Shown here: positions 1-6,896 of the stretch, one piece after another
Position numbering within the stretch: position 1 is the stretch's first letter
Layout: each line of letters opens with the position of its first letter
Assembly (NCBI GenBank): GCA_037130755.1
Contig: JBAXSI010000072.1
Location: forward strand, 1 to 11,252
Source: UBA10649 sp037130755
GTDB lineage: Bacteria > Actinomycetota > Actinomycetes > S36-B12
Direction: 5' to 3'
Length of the DNA stretch: 11,252 nucleotides
Translations under genes and position numbers: made by a program
The notes under the pieces: generated by a model
The model's input: only the letters and a program-made list of their open reading frames with translations
Database searches by the model: none
What the model was told of the DNA's origin: nothing

Positions 1-2
1 CC

Positions 3-2456
3 GCCATGGCGGTCGACGCCGTTCCCGGCGCGCCGACGGGGGTCACGGTCGCTGCCCAGGACTCCGCACTCGAGGTCACGTGGTCCGCAGCTACGGCCAC
101 GCCGTCCGTCAGCGGGTATGACGCGATCGCCTACAGCGCAGCCACGGACGGCACTGCGGTCGCTGCCTGCACGACCACGACAGCAACGAACTGCACGATC
201 TCAGGGCTCACCAATGGCACGACCTACTACGTCGCCGTCGACGCGAAGAACTCCGTGGGCACCGGAATCGAGTCCAGTCCTCGCGTCGCCGCAACCGCGG
301 GCGGCAAGCCGACCGCGCCGCGCACGGTCGTGGCTAGCCGCATCCTCAACGGCCTGACCGTGGCCTGGCTGGCACCCTCCAGTGACGGCGGGCTGACCAT
401 TACCGGCTACACCGCCAACGCCTACAGCTCCACCTCGCTCACGGCCGACCCGGTTGCCTCCTGCACCTCCACCGGGCTGACGTGCTCGATCACCGGGCTT
501 ACCTCGTCGACGACCTACTACGTCTCCGTGCAGGCGACGAATGCCGCCGGGACGGGACCGGCCACCACCAGGGTCACAGTGAACGCGGGCTCCGCTCCCG
601 AAGCCCCTCGCTCGGTGAAGGTCACCCGCGGCAACGGACTGGCCGTGGTGAGCTGGAGTGCGCCGGCGTCCAACGGCGGCAGCGCCATCAATCGCTACGT
701 CGTCCGTGCCTTCCGCGCACCGGACGGGGGAGACCCCGTCGCTACCTGCGAGCCGCTCAGTCTGTTCAGGCTGACGTGCCCGGTGGGCCCGCTGCCGAAC
801 GGCACCACCTACTTCATCGAGGTGCTCGCCTACAACGCGCTCGCTGAGGGCGTGCCGTCGTCACCACGAATCTCGATCGTCCCTGCCACAGTGCCGGGAA
901 CCCCGCGAACCGTGACGGCTGCGCGCATCGGCCCAAATGTGCACGTCCAGTGGACCGTGCCGGAGTCCGACGGCGGCCTGGTCATCGACTCGTACGTGGC
1001 GACGGCGTACCGCTCGCCCAGCGGCGGCAGCAGTGTCGGAAGCTGCACCACCAAAGGTGATCAGTGCGATATCCCCGGTCTGACCGGCGCCCCTGTGTAC
1101 GTCGAGGTCATCGCGCGCACGGGTGCCGGCGACAGCCCCGCGTCCACACCGCGGATCAAGGTCCGCCTCGTCGACCAGGCTGATCCGCCGACAGCAGTCG
1201 CCGGTTCGGCTAGGCCGCAGGGCGTCGCTGTGACCTGGCAGCCGCCGCTGGACGACGGCGGCCTGCCCGTCACGTCCTACCTCGCGTCGGCGTTCTCGTC
1301 GCCGACCGGCGGAACGGCGACATCCACCTGCACTCTGCCCGTGACGAAGGAGAACGCCGACGAGGCTGCGCCCGGCTCGAAGGCGAGGGTCGGCTGCACG
1401 ATCCGCGACCTCACCAAGGGCACGCTCTACTACCTCGAAGTCGGCTCGACGAACGAGTTCGGCACCTCCGTGACGCAGACGCGCACCGCCGTGCGCGTGC
1501 GTCCCGGCACGCCGCTGCCCCCGCGCAGCGTTGAGGGCTTCCCGGCCGACCACCGCATCAAGGTCAACTGGCAGGTGCCTGCAGCCGACGGCGGTGAGCC
1601 GATCCTCGGCTATCGCGTGCAGGCGTGGACGAAGGAGAAGGACGGGCGCGTCCTCAACAACTGCACGGTGCCGGCCAACGAGGTCGACTCCGAGTTCACG
1701 TGCACGCTGCTGGTGGCCTTCGACTTCGAGCCCTACTGGGTGGAGGTCGCCGCGGAGACCAAGAGCGGGTGGGGGCAGTCCAGTGCGCGAATCCACCTCG
1801 AGGCCAATCCCGCCGTTCCACCTCCGCCTGAGCGCGTCGACCTCGCGCCGCGCGATCTCGGGCTGGCCGTCCGCTGGGAGGCGCCCTCCTACGATGGCGG
1901 GTATCCGGTCTACAACTACGTGGCTCACGCCTACGACGTTCCGACGGGTGGCTCGCCCATCGCCCAGTGCTCCGTGCAGGTCCCGCCGCGCACGTCGTCG
2001 ACCGCTACGACGCCGACGACCTGCACGATCGCCGGCCTCAAGGAGGACCAGTTCGTGTACGTGGACGTCACCGCTGAGAACACCGTCGGAGTGAGCGTTC
2101 CGTCGGATCGGGAGAGCGACGCCATCGTGCCGGGCCGTCCCGTGCAGCCTGCGAATCCGCAAGCCAAACGGGACAAGCGCGGCCTGGTCGTCTCGTGGAC
2201 TGCGCCGGCGGCGTCGGCCGCGATGCCCCTGACGGGCTACCGGGTTCGCGCCTACCTGGCGTCCGGTGGAGCGCTGCTCGGCGAGTGCACGTCGACGACG
2301 ACCACGACCTGCACGATCACTGCACCCGAAGCGCTCAACGCGACGCTGGTGACGGTGGCCGCGGAGAACTCTGCCGGCTGGAGTGACCCCCTCCTCGTGT
2401 CGAAGATCACCAAGGAGTCGGCCACCACCAAGGACCCGACAAGCGCCAAGGGGTAA
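3..2456 (+). CDS. Multi-domain fibronectin type III repeat protein (5' partial)
   Basis: Eight consecutive fibronectin type III domains fill almost the whole visible protein, at roughly residues 6-97, 102-194, 197-294, 296-389, 391-500, 502-600, 604-708 and 712-801, counting the ATG at position 6 as residue 1. Each shows the fold signature: PxxP near the start, a VxW strand B, a DGG or NGG turn before the G-Y strand C, and a TYYV-type strand F followed by A-x-N. Each repeat also has exactly two cysteines (C55/C63, C153/C160, C248/C258, C347/C354, C442/C464, C553/C566, C655/C673, C761/C769), consistent with a disulfide in an exported protein. The ATG lies two codons from the window edge, sits directly in the first domain, and has no signal peptide, so the gene very probably continues upstream. 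The C-terminus (KDPTSAKG) has no LPxTG motif or membrane anchor. The role is probably extracellular adhesion or scaffolding; the missing N-terminus may carry an enzyme or other domain. Confidence 0.9.
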   Translation, partial: AMAVDAVPGAPTGVTVAAQDSALEVTWSAATATPSVSGYDAIAYSAATDGTAVAACTTTTATNCTISGLTNGTTYYVAVDAKNSVGTGIESSPRVAATAGGKPTAPRTVVASRILNGLTVAWLAPSSDGGLTITGYTANAYSSTSLTADPVASCTSTGLTCSITGLTSSTTYYVSVQATNAAGTGPATTRVTVNAGSAPEAPRSVKVTRGNGLAVVSWSAPASNGGSAINRYVVRAFRAPDGGDPVATCEPLSLFRLTCPVGPLPNGTTYFIEVLAYNALAEGVPSSPRISIVPATVPGTPRTVTAARIGPNVHVQWTVPESDGGLVIDSYVATAYRSPSGGSSVGSCTTKGDQCDIPGLTGAPVYVEVIARTGAGDSPASTPRIKVRLVDQADPPTAVAGSARPQGVAVTWQPPLDDGGLPVTSYLASAFSSPTGGTATSTCTLPVTKENADEAAPGSKARVGCTIRDLTKGTLYYLEVGSTNEFGTSVTQTRTAVRVRPGTPLPPRSVEGFPADHRIKVNWQVPAADGGEPILGYRVQAWTKEKDGRVLNNCTVPANEVDSEFTCTLLVAFDFEPYWVEVAAETKSGWGQSSARIHLEANPAVPPPPERVDLAPRDLGLAVRWEAPSYDGGYPVYNYVAHAYDVPTGGSPIAQCSVQVPPRTSSTATTPTTCTIAGLKEDQFVYVDVTAENTVGVSVPSDRESDAIVPGRPVQPANPQAKRDKRGLVVSWTAPAASAAMPLTGYRVRAYLASGGALLGECTSTTTTTCTITAPEALNATLVTVAAENSAGWSDPLLVSKITKESATTKDPTSAKG

Positions 2457-2462
2457 GGCGCG

Positions 2463-3434
2463 CTAGATGCTGATGACGACCTTGCCGCGCACCGAGCCCT
2501 GCTCCATGTGGCGAATGGCGTCTGAGGTTTCCGCAAGCGGATAGGAACGCTCGACCACGGGCCGTACGGCGCCGGATTCGACGAGGCCGGCGAGGACGGT
2601 CAGGTCCTCGTGGTTTTCCGAGCACATCATCGCCTTCAGCCGCTGGCCGGTGAAGGGCGAGATTGCCACGGCGCGCAAGCCGCGGTCGAAGCCGCCCAGC
2701 ACCCGGCCCCCGGTCTCGCCGCCGACGATGACAAGCGTTCCCTTCGGTGAGAGCACGCGACGTAGTCGTGACAGCGAGGCATTGCCACCGGTGTCGATGA
2801 TGACGTCGTAGTGCGTGTCCGCGTCAGCGAAGTCGTCCTTCGTGTAGTCGACGACGTGGTCGACGCCAAGTGAGCGGACCAGGTCCACCTTGCCGGTGCT
2901 ACAGACGCCGGTGACCTCCGCGCCGAACGCCTTGGCGATCTGGACCGCGAAGGTTCCGACACCGCCCGAGGCGCCGATGACGAGCACTCGCTGACCCGCG
3001 GTGACCGCGCCGTGGTCGCGCACGGCCTGAAGCGCGGTTAGAGCGGAGATCGACACGGCCGCGGCCTCCTCGAAGGTGAGGTTCGCAGGCTTGCTCGCGA
3101 GCTTGTCCTCGCGGGCGACCGCGTACGTGGCGAAGGTGCCCTCGCCAATCCCGAACACCTCGTCACCCGGTGCGAACCGGGTGACGTCCTTGCCGACTGC
3201 GGACACCACGCCGGCGAGCTCCCGGCCGCGCGTGGGCATCTTGGGGGCGCGGAGCCCGTAGCCGGCGACCCGGATCGGGTAGGGCAGTCCGGTCATCAGA
3301 TGCCAGACGCCGCGGTCGAGGCCCGCTGCCCGCACCTGAATCAGCACCTCGCCGTCGTCGATCGAAGGGGTGTCGATGGTGCGGAGCTCGAGCACGTCCG
3401 CTGATCCGTACGTGTCTTGAACGATGGCCTGCAT
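2463..3434 (-). CDS. NAD(P)-dependent MDR-family oxidoreductase (quinone oxidoreductase type)
   Basis: This 323-residue protein is a full-length medium-chain dehydrogenase/reductase. The N-terminal GroES-like catalytic domain covers about residues 1-125, including the family pattern GRELAGVVSAVG (70-81) and the GDEVFG loop (90-95). The Rossmann domain follows with the nucleotide-binding motif GASGGVG at 154-160, and the C-terminus ends in the usual GKVVISI strand. The structural-zinc cysteine cluster and the catalytic Cys/His ligands of alcohol dehydrogenases are absent, so it belongs with the zinc-free quinone oxidoreductase/enoyl reductase branch that reduces quinones or activated alkenes. 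The exact substrate cannot be told. An AGGGAGA ribosome binding site six bases before the ATG supports this start. It is divergent from the tetR gene and shares its operator region, so it is a likely target of that repressor. Its stop lies six bases from the stop of the convergent fibronectin-repeat gene. Confidence 0.92.
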   Translation of the reverse strand: MQAIVQDTYGSADVLELRTIDTPSIDDGEVLIQVRAAGLDRGVWHLMTGLPYPIRVAGYGLRAPKMPTRGRELAGVVSAVGKDVTRFAPGDEVFGIGEGTFATYAVAREDKLASKPANLTFEEAAAVSISALTALQAVRDHGAVTAGQRVLVIGASGGVGTFAVQIAKAFGAEVTGVCSTGKVDLVRSLGVDHVVDYTKDDFADADTHYDVIIDTGGNASLSRLRRVLSPKGTLVIVGGETGGRVLGGFDRGLRAVAISPFTGQRLKAMMCSENHEDLTVLAGLVESGAVRPVVERSYPLAETSDAIRHMEQGSVRGKVVISI

Positions 3435-3446
3435 GTGTTTCTCCCT
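3435..3446 (-). promoter_or_regulatory. Ribosome binding site of the MDR oxidoreductase
   Basis: On the minus strand the bases AGGGAGA precede the ATG at 3434 with about six bases between the GGGAG core (3441-3445) and the start codon. This decides the start of the oxidoreductase. Confidence 0.7.
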
Positions 3447-3472
3447 GGGTGATTCCGGCGCGACAGCCGGAT

Positions 3473-3500
3473 ACTTACGTTGTATGCTTACGTCGTAAGT
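3473..3500. promoter_or_regulatory. TetR-type operator in the divergent promoter region
   Basis: A perfect inverted repeat CTTACG-T-CGTAAG lies at 3487-3499. A second copy of the half site, ACTTACG, lies at 3473-3479 and is the exact reverse complement of CGTAAGT at 3494-3500. The two CTTACGT copies start 13 bases apart. The elements lie between the divergent oxidoreductase and tetR genes and are AT-richer than their surroundings. Palindromes built on TTACGTCGTAA are the kind of site that TetR-family repressors use, so autoregulation plus control of the oxidoreductase is the simplest reading. Promoter -35/-10 boxes probably overlap the repeats, but none matches consensus well enough to mark. 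Confidence 0.75.
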
Positions 3501-3548
3501 TACGCGGGCAGGTCCAGCATGTCAAACCTTGCGATGTACGTAGGCGGG

Positions 3549-3555
3549 AAGGAGG
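3549..3555 (+). promoter_or_regulatory. Ribosome binding site that sets the tetR start
   Basis: AAGGAGG, a full match to the anti-Shine-Dalgarno sequence, ends five bases before the ATG at 3561. The in-frame ATGs further upstream (3480 and 3519) lack such a site. Confidence 0.85.
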
Positions 3556-3560
3556 CGCAG

Positions 3561-4223
3561 ATGGCACGAGCGGGCAGCGCGAGCGCGACCCTTCGAGCGC
3601 CGTTGAGCCGAGAACGCGTCCTGCGGGCCGCGATTGGGCTTGCGGACGAGTCCGGGATCGACGCGCTGACGATGCGCGCGCTCGGTCGTCGACTGGGGGT
3701 CGAGGCGATGTCGCTCTACAACCACGTGGGCAACAAGGACGACATCCTCGACGGCATCACCGACCTGGTGCTCAGCGACATCGAGGTGCCCGCCAGCGGA
3801 ACGCATTGGAAGGCCGCCATGCGCCACAGGTGCATCTCGGCGCACGAGGTGCTGCTTGCCCATCCCTGGGCGGCGGTCCTGATCATGTCCCGCTACAGCA
3901 TCGGCCCGGGGATGACGCGTTACCTCGACGCAACGCTCGGCCGACTACGCGAGGGCGGGTTCACGATCGAGGGCGCCCTGGACGCGTGGAATACGCTCGA
4001 CAGTCACCTCTACGGATTCACCCTCATGGAGCTCAACCTGCCGTTCGAGGCCGACGACGCACCCCAGGTGTCGGCGGAGGTGCTGCCGACCATCTCCGTA
4101 GCTGACTTCCCGCACGTGGCCGAGGTGATCGGCCACGTCATGCAGTCGGGTCGACGCGAGGACTTCACGTTCGGCCTGGACCTGATCCTCGACGCACTCG
4201 AGCGCAATCTCGACTCGTCGTGA
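3561..4223 (+). CDS. TetR/AcrR-family transcriptional repressor (TetR_C_1-like)
   Basis: This is a 220-residue one-domain-plus-ligand-domain repressor. The N-terminal helix-turn-helix spans about residues 16-62, with the recognition region LTMRALGRRLGVEAMSLYNH (36-55) and the following V-x-NKDDIL, typical of the family. The remainder is the helical ligand-binding and dimerisation domain, with features of the tetracycline-repressor-type C-terminal domain (HPWAAVLIM at 101-109, the DxHLYGFTLMELNLP stretch at 147-161). The open frame extends upstream to 3480, but the ATG at 3561 has a perfect AAGGAGG at five bases' spacing. The longer version would also place part of the operator palindrome inside the coding region. 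The gene is divergent from the MDR oxidoreductase, which it probably represses until a small-molecule ligand binds. The ligand is unknown. Confidence 0.92.
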   Translation: MARAGSASATLRAPLSRERVLRAAIGLADESGIDALTMRALGRRLGVEAMSLYNHVGNKDDILDGITDLVLSDIEVPASGTHWKAAMRHRCISAHEVLLAHPWAAVLIMSRYSIGPGMTRYLDATLGRLREGGFTIEGALDAWNTLDSHLYGFTLMELNLPFEADDAPQVSAEVLPTISVADFPHVAEVIGHVMQSGRREDFTFGLDLILDALERNLDSS

Positions 4224-4253
4224 CGGCATCGCACGTAACGCTCGGCAAAGACA

Positions 4254-4286
4254 TGTGCCCGACTCCGCGAAGCGGAACCGGGCACA
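4254..4286. terminator. Strong hairpin between convergent genes, probable bidirectional terminator
   Basis: An outer stem TGTGCCCG (4254-4261) pairs with CGGGCACA (4279-4286). Inside it, after a small AC/AC internal loop, TCCGC (4264-4268) pairs with GCGGA (4272-4276) around a GAA loop. The structure sits in the 77-bp gap between the stop of the tetR gene and the stop of the minus-strand micropeptide gene, where a terminator serving both is expected. There is no long T-run on the plus side and only a short TCTTTG on the minus side, which is common for high-GC bacteria. Confidence 0.8.
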
Positions 4287-4300
4287 CGGACTATTGCTGA

Positions 4301-4402
4301 CTAGCCGTCGCCTCCCCAGATGCCGGCCTTGTTGCCGAGGGGGGAGAACCACAGGGCGAACACGATCGCCGTTCCGATGACGATGATGATGGTTGCGGTC
4401 AT
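4301..4402 (-). CDS. 33-residue single-pass membrane peptide, last gene of the deaminase operon
   Basis: I do not recognise this protein. It is 33 residues long: a hydrophobic helix at about residues 3-20 (ATIIIVIGTAIVFALWF) followed by a short glycine-rich tail (SPLGNKAGIWGGDG). Reality of the gene is supported by GGAGG (4408-4412) five bases before the ATG. That is the best ribosome binding site of the operon, and it lies in the 14-base gap after the stop of the ABM membrane protein gene. The stop is followed by the hairpin at 4254-4286, so the transcript appears to end right after it. The protein is too short for routine gene callers. It is probably an inner-membrane micropeptide that associates with the membrane domain of the upstream product; that partnership is inference from position alone. 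The same frame is open further upstream to 4870, but that part is an antisense-free shadow inside the ABM gene on the same strand. Confidence 0.75.
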   Translation of the reverse strand: MTATIIIVIGTAIVFALWFSPLGNKAGIWGGDG

Positions 4403-4407
4403 GACGT

Positions 4408-4412
4408 CCTCC
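4408..4412 (-). promoter_or_regulatory. Ribosome binding site of the 33-residue peptide
   Basis: On the minus strand AACGGAGG ends five bases before the ATG whose first base is at 4402. The site lies wholly between the ABM gene stop (4417-4419) and the small ORF and has no other evident purpose. Confidence 0.8.
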
Positions 4413-4416
4413 GTTC

Positions 4417-5382
4417 CTAGATCGAATCGACGTTTGCGACGGGGAAACCGATGAAGTAGAAGATCAGTCCCATGATCGCGATGAGGATCAGGATCAGGAT
4501 GGCGCCACCCACGTCTCGTTTGAGGTTCTTCTCGTCCGAGGGAGCCAGCCACCAGGCGAACCACTTCGACAGTAGCCAGATTACCGGCCAGCCCAGCACG
4601 CCGACGCTGATGATGTTGCCGATGAAGTTGCTGATCGACAACGGCATCCAGTGGATGTACGGGTTGAGGAACAAGATCTCCAGCATGACGATGGGGTACA
4701 ACCCCAGCAGCACGAGGTAGTTGTTCTTCCAGGCGGGTGCCATCCCCTGTCGTTGCGCTCCGAAGGCGAACCAGTTGCCGAAGCCCGAGCGGGCCTGTCG
4801 GATGACCGACTGCTCGACGAATCGGTTGGACTCGGCGAGCAACGATTGCCGCTCCGTTGAACTCAGCCACGCGTTGAGGTGCTCTGACGAGTCGAACCTC
4901 AGCATGGTGACGAAGTGCTCCTGGAACCCCGGCACAGGTGGCTGCAACTCGCAGCCTAGGTAGCCCGGGTACTTCGACTGAGCGGCATCCAACTGCTTCT
5001 GCCAGGCGATGAAGTCGTTCTCGGCATCCGCGGCCACCTTGGTCATGATCACCGCCGTGGTCTCGGAAGTGCGATCGGGGCCCGGTGAGCCGACGAAGAC
5101 GTTGACCGCGTCCTCTCCGGACAGCACCGGCTGGATGCGCCGGACCATGTCAGCTCGTTCGGGCGAGGCCAGCCAGTTTCGAGCCTGCTCCTTGTCTGCG
5201 AATCGCTGGACGATGACCCAGTCGACCTGGGTCGGCGGGTATGGCGGGATCACCTGCCATTCCTCGAAGCCGGGGAACGTCTCGACGATCCGGTTCATCT
5301 GCGCCTGCCATGCCGCGAACTCAGCTTCGTGCTCAGGCGCAACGCAGGTGTTGGTGACGACAGTTGCTTCGGTGGTCTCCAT
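4417..5382 (-). CDS. Tandem ABM-domain protein with three C-terminal membrane segments
   Basis: The 321-residue product has two antibiotic biosynthesis monooxygenase-like (dimeric alpha-beta barrel) domains, at about residues 4-95 and 106-200. Both carry the repeated landmarks AAWQ/IAWQ (24/126), a PG-F/Y after the first helix (FPGFEEW, YPGYLGCE), a V/F-x-x-RF strand and an A-W-L helix (NWLASPER, AWLSSTER). This makes an internal duplication clear. A basic linker leads to hydrophobic segments at about 222-242, 249-278 and 291-313, so the ABM domains are probably tethered to the membrane. The layout resembles the broad ABM-plus-membrane-tail group, whose members lack an established reaction; a monooxygenase activity should not be assumed. 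The ATG at 5382 lies five bases after the stop of the deaminase gene and has only a weak ribosome binding site, suggesting translational coupling. The open frame upstream of this ATG runs inside the deaminase gene and is not used. Confidence 0.88.
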   Translation of the reverse strand: METTEATVVTNTCVAPEHEAEFAAWQAQMNRIVETFPGFEEWQVIPPYPPTQVDWVIVQRFADKEQARNWLASPERADMVRRIQPVLSGEDAVNVFVGSPGPDRTSETTAVIMTKVAADAENDFIAWQKQLDAAQSKYPGYLGCELQPPVPGFQEHFVTMLRFDSSEHLNAWLSSTERQSLLAESNRFVEQSVIRQARSGFGNWFAFGAQRQGMAPAWKNNYLVLLGLYPIVMLEILFLNPYIHWMPLSISNFIGNIISVGVLGWPVIWLLSKWFAWWLAPSDEKNLKRDVGGAILILILIAIMGLIFYFIGFPVANVDSI

Positions 5383-5387
5383 GGTGA

Positions 5388-6797
5388 CTAGCCCGCATGC
5401 GCGAGGGCGAAAGCATTGTGCTCTCGCACGACGGGCTCCATGTCGACCGTGACGACGCGGCCGTCCTCGACGATGATGCGACCATTGATGACTGTGTACT
5501 TCGCCTTCTGCGGAGCGCAGAACACTGTTGCCGCGACCGGGTCGACTAGGCCGCCTGCGTAGTCGATCGTGTTGAGATCGATGCTGAAGAAGTCGGCGCA
5601 CATCCCAGGTGCGAGATGGCCGATGTCGTCGCGCATGAGCACTTCGGCGCCGCCACGTGTGGCGATCTCCAGAGCCTCACGGGCCGTCATCCACTCGGCC
5701 GCACGCAGCGGGTCGGATGTGGACAGCACCGTCTGCGGGCCCTCAGGTGGTAGCAGGCCGATCTTCAAGCGGGCCAGCAGCATCGCCAGTCGTACCTCGC
5801 CGAGCATGTGGTTGCAGTCGTTGCTGGCAGAGCCGTCAACGCCGATGCCCACGCGAACGCCTGCATCGCGGTACTTCTTGACCGGGGCGATGCCCGACGC
5901 GAGCCGCATGTTCGACGACGGGCAGTGGGCAACGCCCGTGCCCGTGGCCGCGAACTGCGCGATCTCGAGATCGTTCACATGGATGCCGTGGCCGTACCAG
6001 ACGTCGCTGCCGAGCCAGCCGACCGACTCCATGTAGGCGACGGGGCGCATCTTGTACATCTCGAGGGTGAACTTCTCCTCGTCGAATGTCTCGCACAGGT
6101 GCGTGTGCAAGCCGACGCCGACATGCTGGCGAGCCAGCTCAGCCGAGCGCGTCATGAGGCCGGGGGTCACCGAGAAGGGCGAACACGGGCCGAGAGAGAC
6201 GTTGAGCATCGAGCCGCGTGACGGATCGTGGTACCGGTTGATGACGCGCTCGGAGTCGACGAGGATGTCGTCCTCGTTCTCGACGCAGCTGTCCGGGGGA
6301 AGGCCACCAAGTGACTTGCCCAGCGTCATCGACCCGCGGCACGCGACGAAGCGCGTGCCGATCTCGGCTGCAGCAGCGATCTGATCGTCGACTCGACAGC
6401 CGTTCTGGAACACGTAGGAGTGGTCGAACACGGTCGTGCAGCCGCTGACGGCGAGCTCAGCGAGCCCAACCAGGGTGCTGCAACGTGTTGCCTCGGGGGT
6501 GCGTTCGGCCCAGATCTCATAGTGGGCGATGAGCCACGGGAAGAGGTTGATGTTCTGTGCCTGGGGCAGGTTTCGCGTGAGCGTCTGGTCCAGGTGGTGA
6601 TGGGTATTGACGAAGCCGGGCAGGACGACCTGGCCGGTGAGGTCGATGACCACATCTGCGGTATCTGGCAGCTCGGACGTCGGCCCGACCTTTTCGATGA
6701 TTCCGTCGCGCGCGAAGATCCCACCGTCCTTGATCTCGCGCCGCTCGTCATCCATGGTGACGAGTATTTCTGCGTGCCGGGCCAGGAAGGTTCCCAC
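5388..6797 (-). CDS. Amidohydrolase, probable 8-oxoguanine deaminase (EC 3.5.4.32)
   Basis: With the GTG start the product is 469 residues, close to the family size. It is a metal-dependent amidohydrolase with a TIM barrel: metal ligands H66 and H68 in NTHHHLDQT, H233 and E236 in HTHLCET, H270 in HGIH and D321 in VDGSASND. Stretches typical of 8-oxoguanine deaminases are present: RGSM followed by GGLPPDS (154-170), the LGPCSPFSV segment (202-210), AYMESVGWLG (254-263), and HCPSSNMRLASGI (291-303). That enzyme hydrolyses 8-oxoguanine to urate and ammonia in the cytosol. Related substrates such as isoxanthopterin or other purine/pterin or triazine amines cannot be excluded. The start is chosen at GTG 6797 because GAGGAGG lies six bases upstream; the arginine-rich 32-residue extension back to 6893 does not look coding. 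It heads the operon with the ABM membrane protein and the micropeptide. Confidence 0.88.
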   Translation of the reverse strand: MGTFLARHAEILVTMDDERREIKDGGIFARDGIIEKVGPTSELPDTADVVIDLTGQVVLPGFVNTHHHLDQTLTRNLPQAQNINLFPWLIAHYEIWAERTPEATRCSTLVGLAELAVSGCTTVFDHSYVFQNGCRVDDQIAAAAEIGTRFVACRGSMTLGKSLGGLPPDSCVENEDDILVDSERVINRYHDPSRGSMLNVSLGPCSPFSVTPGLMTRSAELARQHVGVGLHTHLCETFDEEKFTLEMYKMRPVAYMESVGWLGSDVWYGHGIHVNDLEIAQFAATGTGVAHCPSSNMRLASGIAPVKKYRDAGVRVGIGVDGSASNDCNHMLGEVRLAMLLARLKIGLLPPEGPQTVLSTSDPLRAAEWMTAREALEIATRGGAEVLMRDDIGHLAPGMCADFFSIDLNTIDYAGGLVDPVAATVFCAPQKAKYTVINGRIIVEDGRVVTVDMEPVVREHNAFALAHAG

Positions 6798-6803
6798 GGC
6801 CAG

Positions 6804-6810
6804 CCTCCTC
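6804..6810 (-). promoter_or_regulatory. Ribosome binding site that fixes the GTG start of the deaminase
   Basis: On the minus strand GAGGAGG is followed six bases later by GTG (6797-6795). This is much stronger than anything preceding the ATGs at 6893 and 6884. Confidence 0.85.
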
Positions 6811-6896
6811 GATTCGCGGGGTGTCCGTGCGCGGATTCGCGGCCGGACCTGCTGCCTCGAAACTAGGAGCCGACGAGGCGGCATTCGACTCACGAC

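Noticed and set aside
861..2162. 433-residue minus-strand open frame opposite the fibronectin-repeat gene
   Set aside because: It is Arg/Gly/His-rich with no recognisable domain, no good ribosome binding site, and lies wholly antisense to a clear repeat-domain gene. Long antisense frames are expected in high-GC DNA.
2457..2462. Search for a terminator between the convergent fibronectin-repeat and oxidoreductase genes
   Set aside because: Only six bases separate the stops, and I see no convincing hairpin with a T-run overlapping them.
3480..3560. 27-codon upstream extension of the TetR-family protein
   Set aside because: It would place part of the operator palindrome within the gene, lacks a ribosome binding site, and bypasses the perfect AAGGAGG before ATG 3561.
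4403..4870. N-terminal extension of the micropeptide frame (189 codons in all)
   Set aside because: This part overlaps the ABM membrane gene on the same strand in another frame and reads as low-complexity Arg/His-rich sequence. Only the last 33 codons have a ribosome binding site and lie outside the ABM gene.
5383..5601. 73-codon upstream extension of the ABM protein
   Set aside because: It runs inside the deaminase coding sequence in another frame and is arginine-rich. The ABM domain begins directly after the ATG at 5382.
6854..6879. GCCTCG ... CGAGGC inverted repeat with a 14-base loop
   Set aside because: The stem is only six pairs with a large loop, which is common by chance at this base composition. 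It is not near an expected transcript end.
6798..6893. 32-codon upstream extension of the deaminase (ATG start at 6893)
   Set aside because: The extension is arginine-rich and unlike the family's N-terminus, whereas GTG 6797 has GAGGAGG at six bases' spacing.
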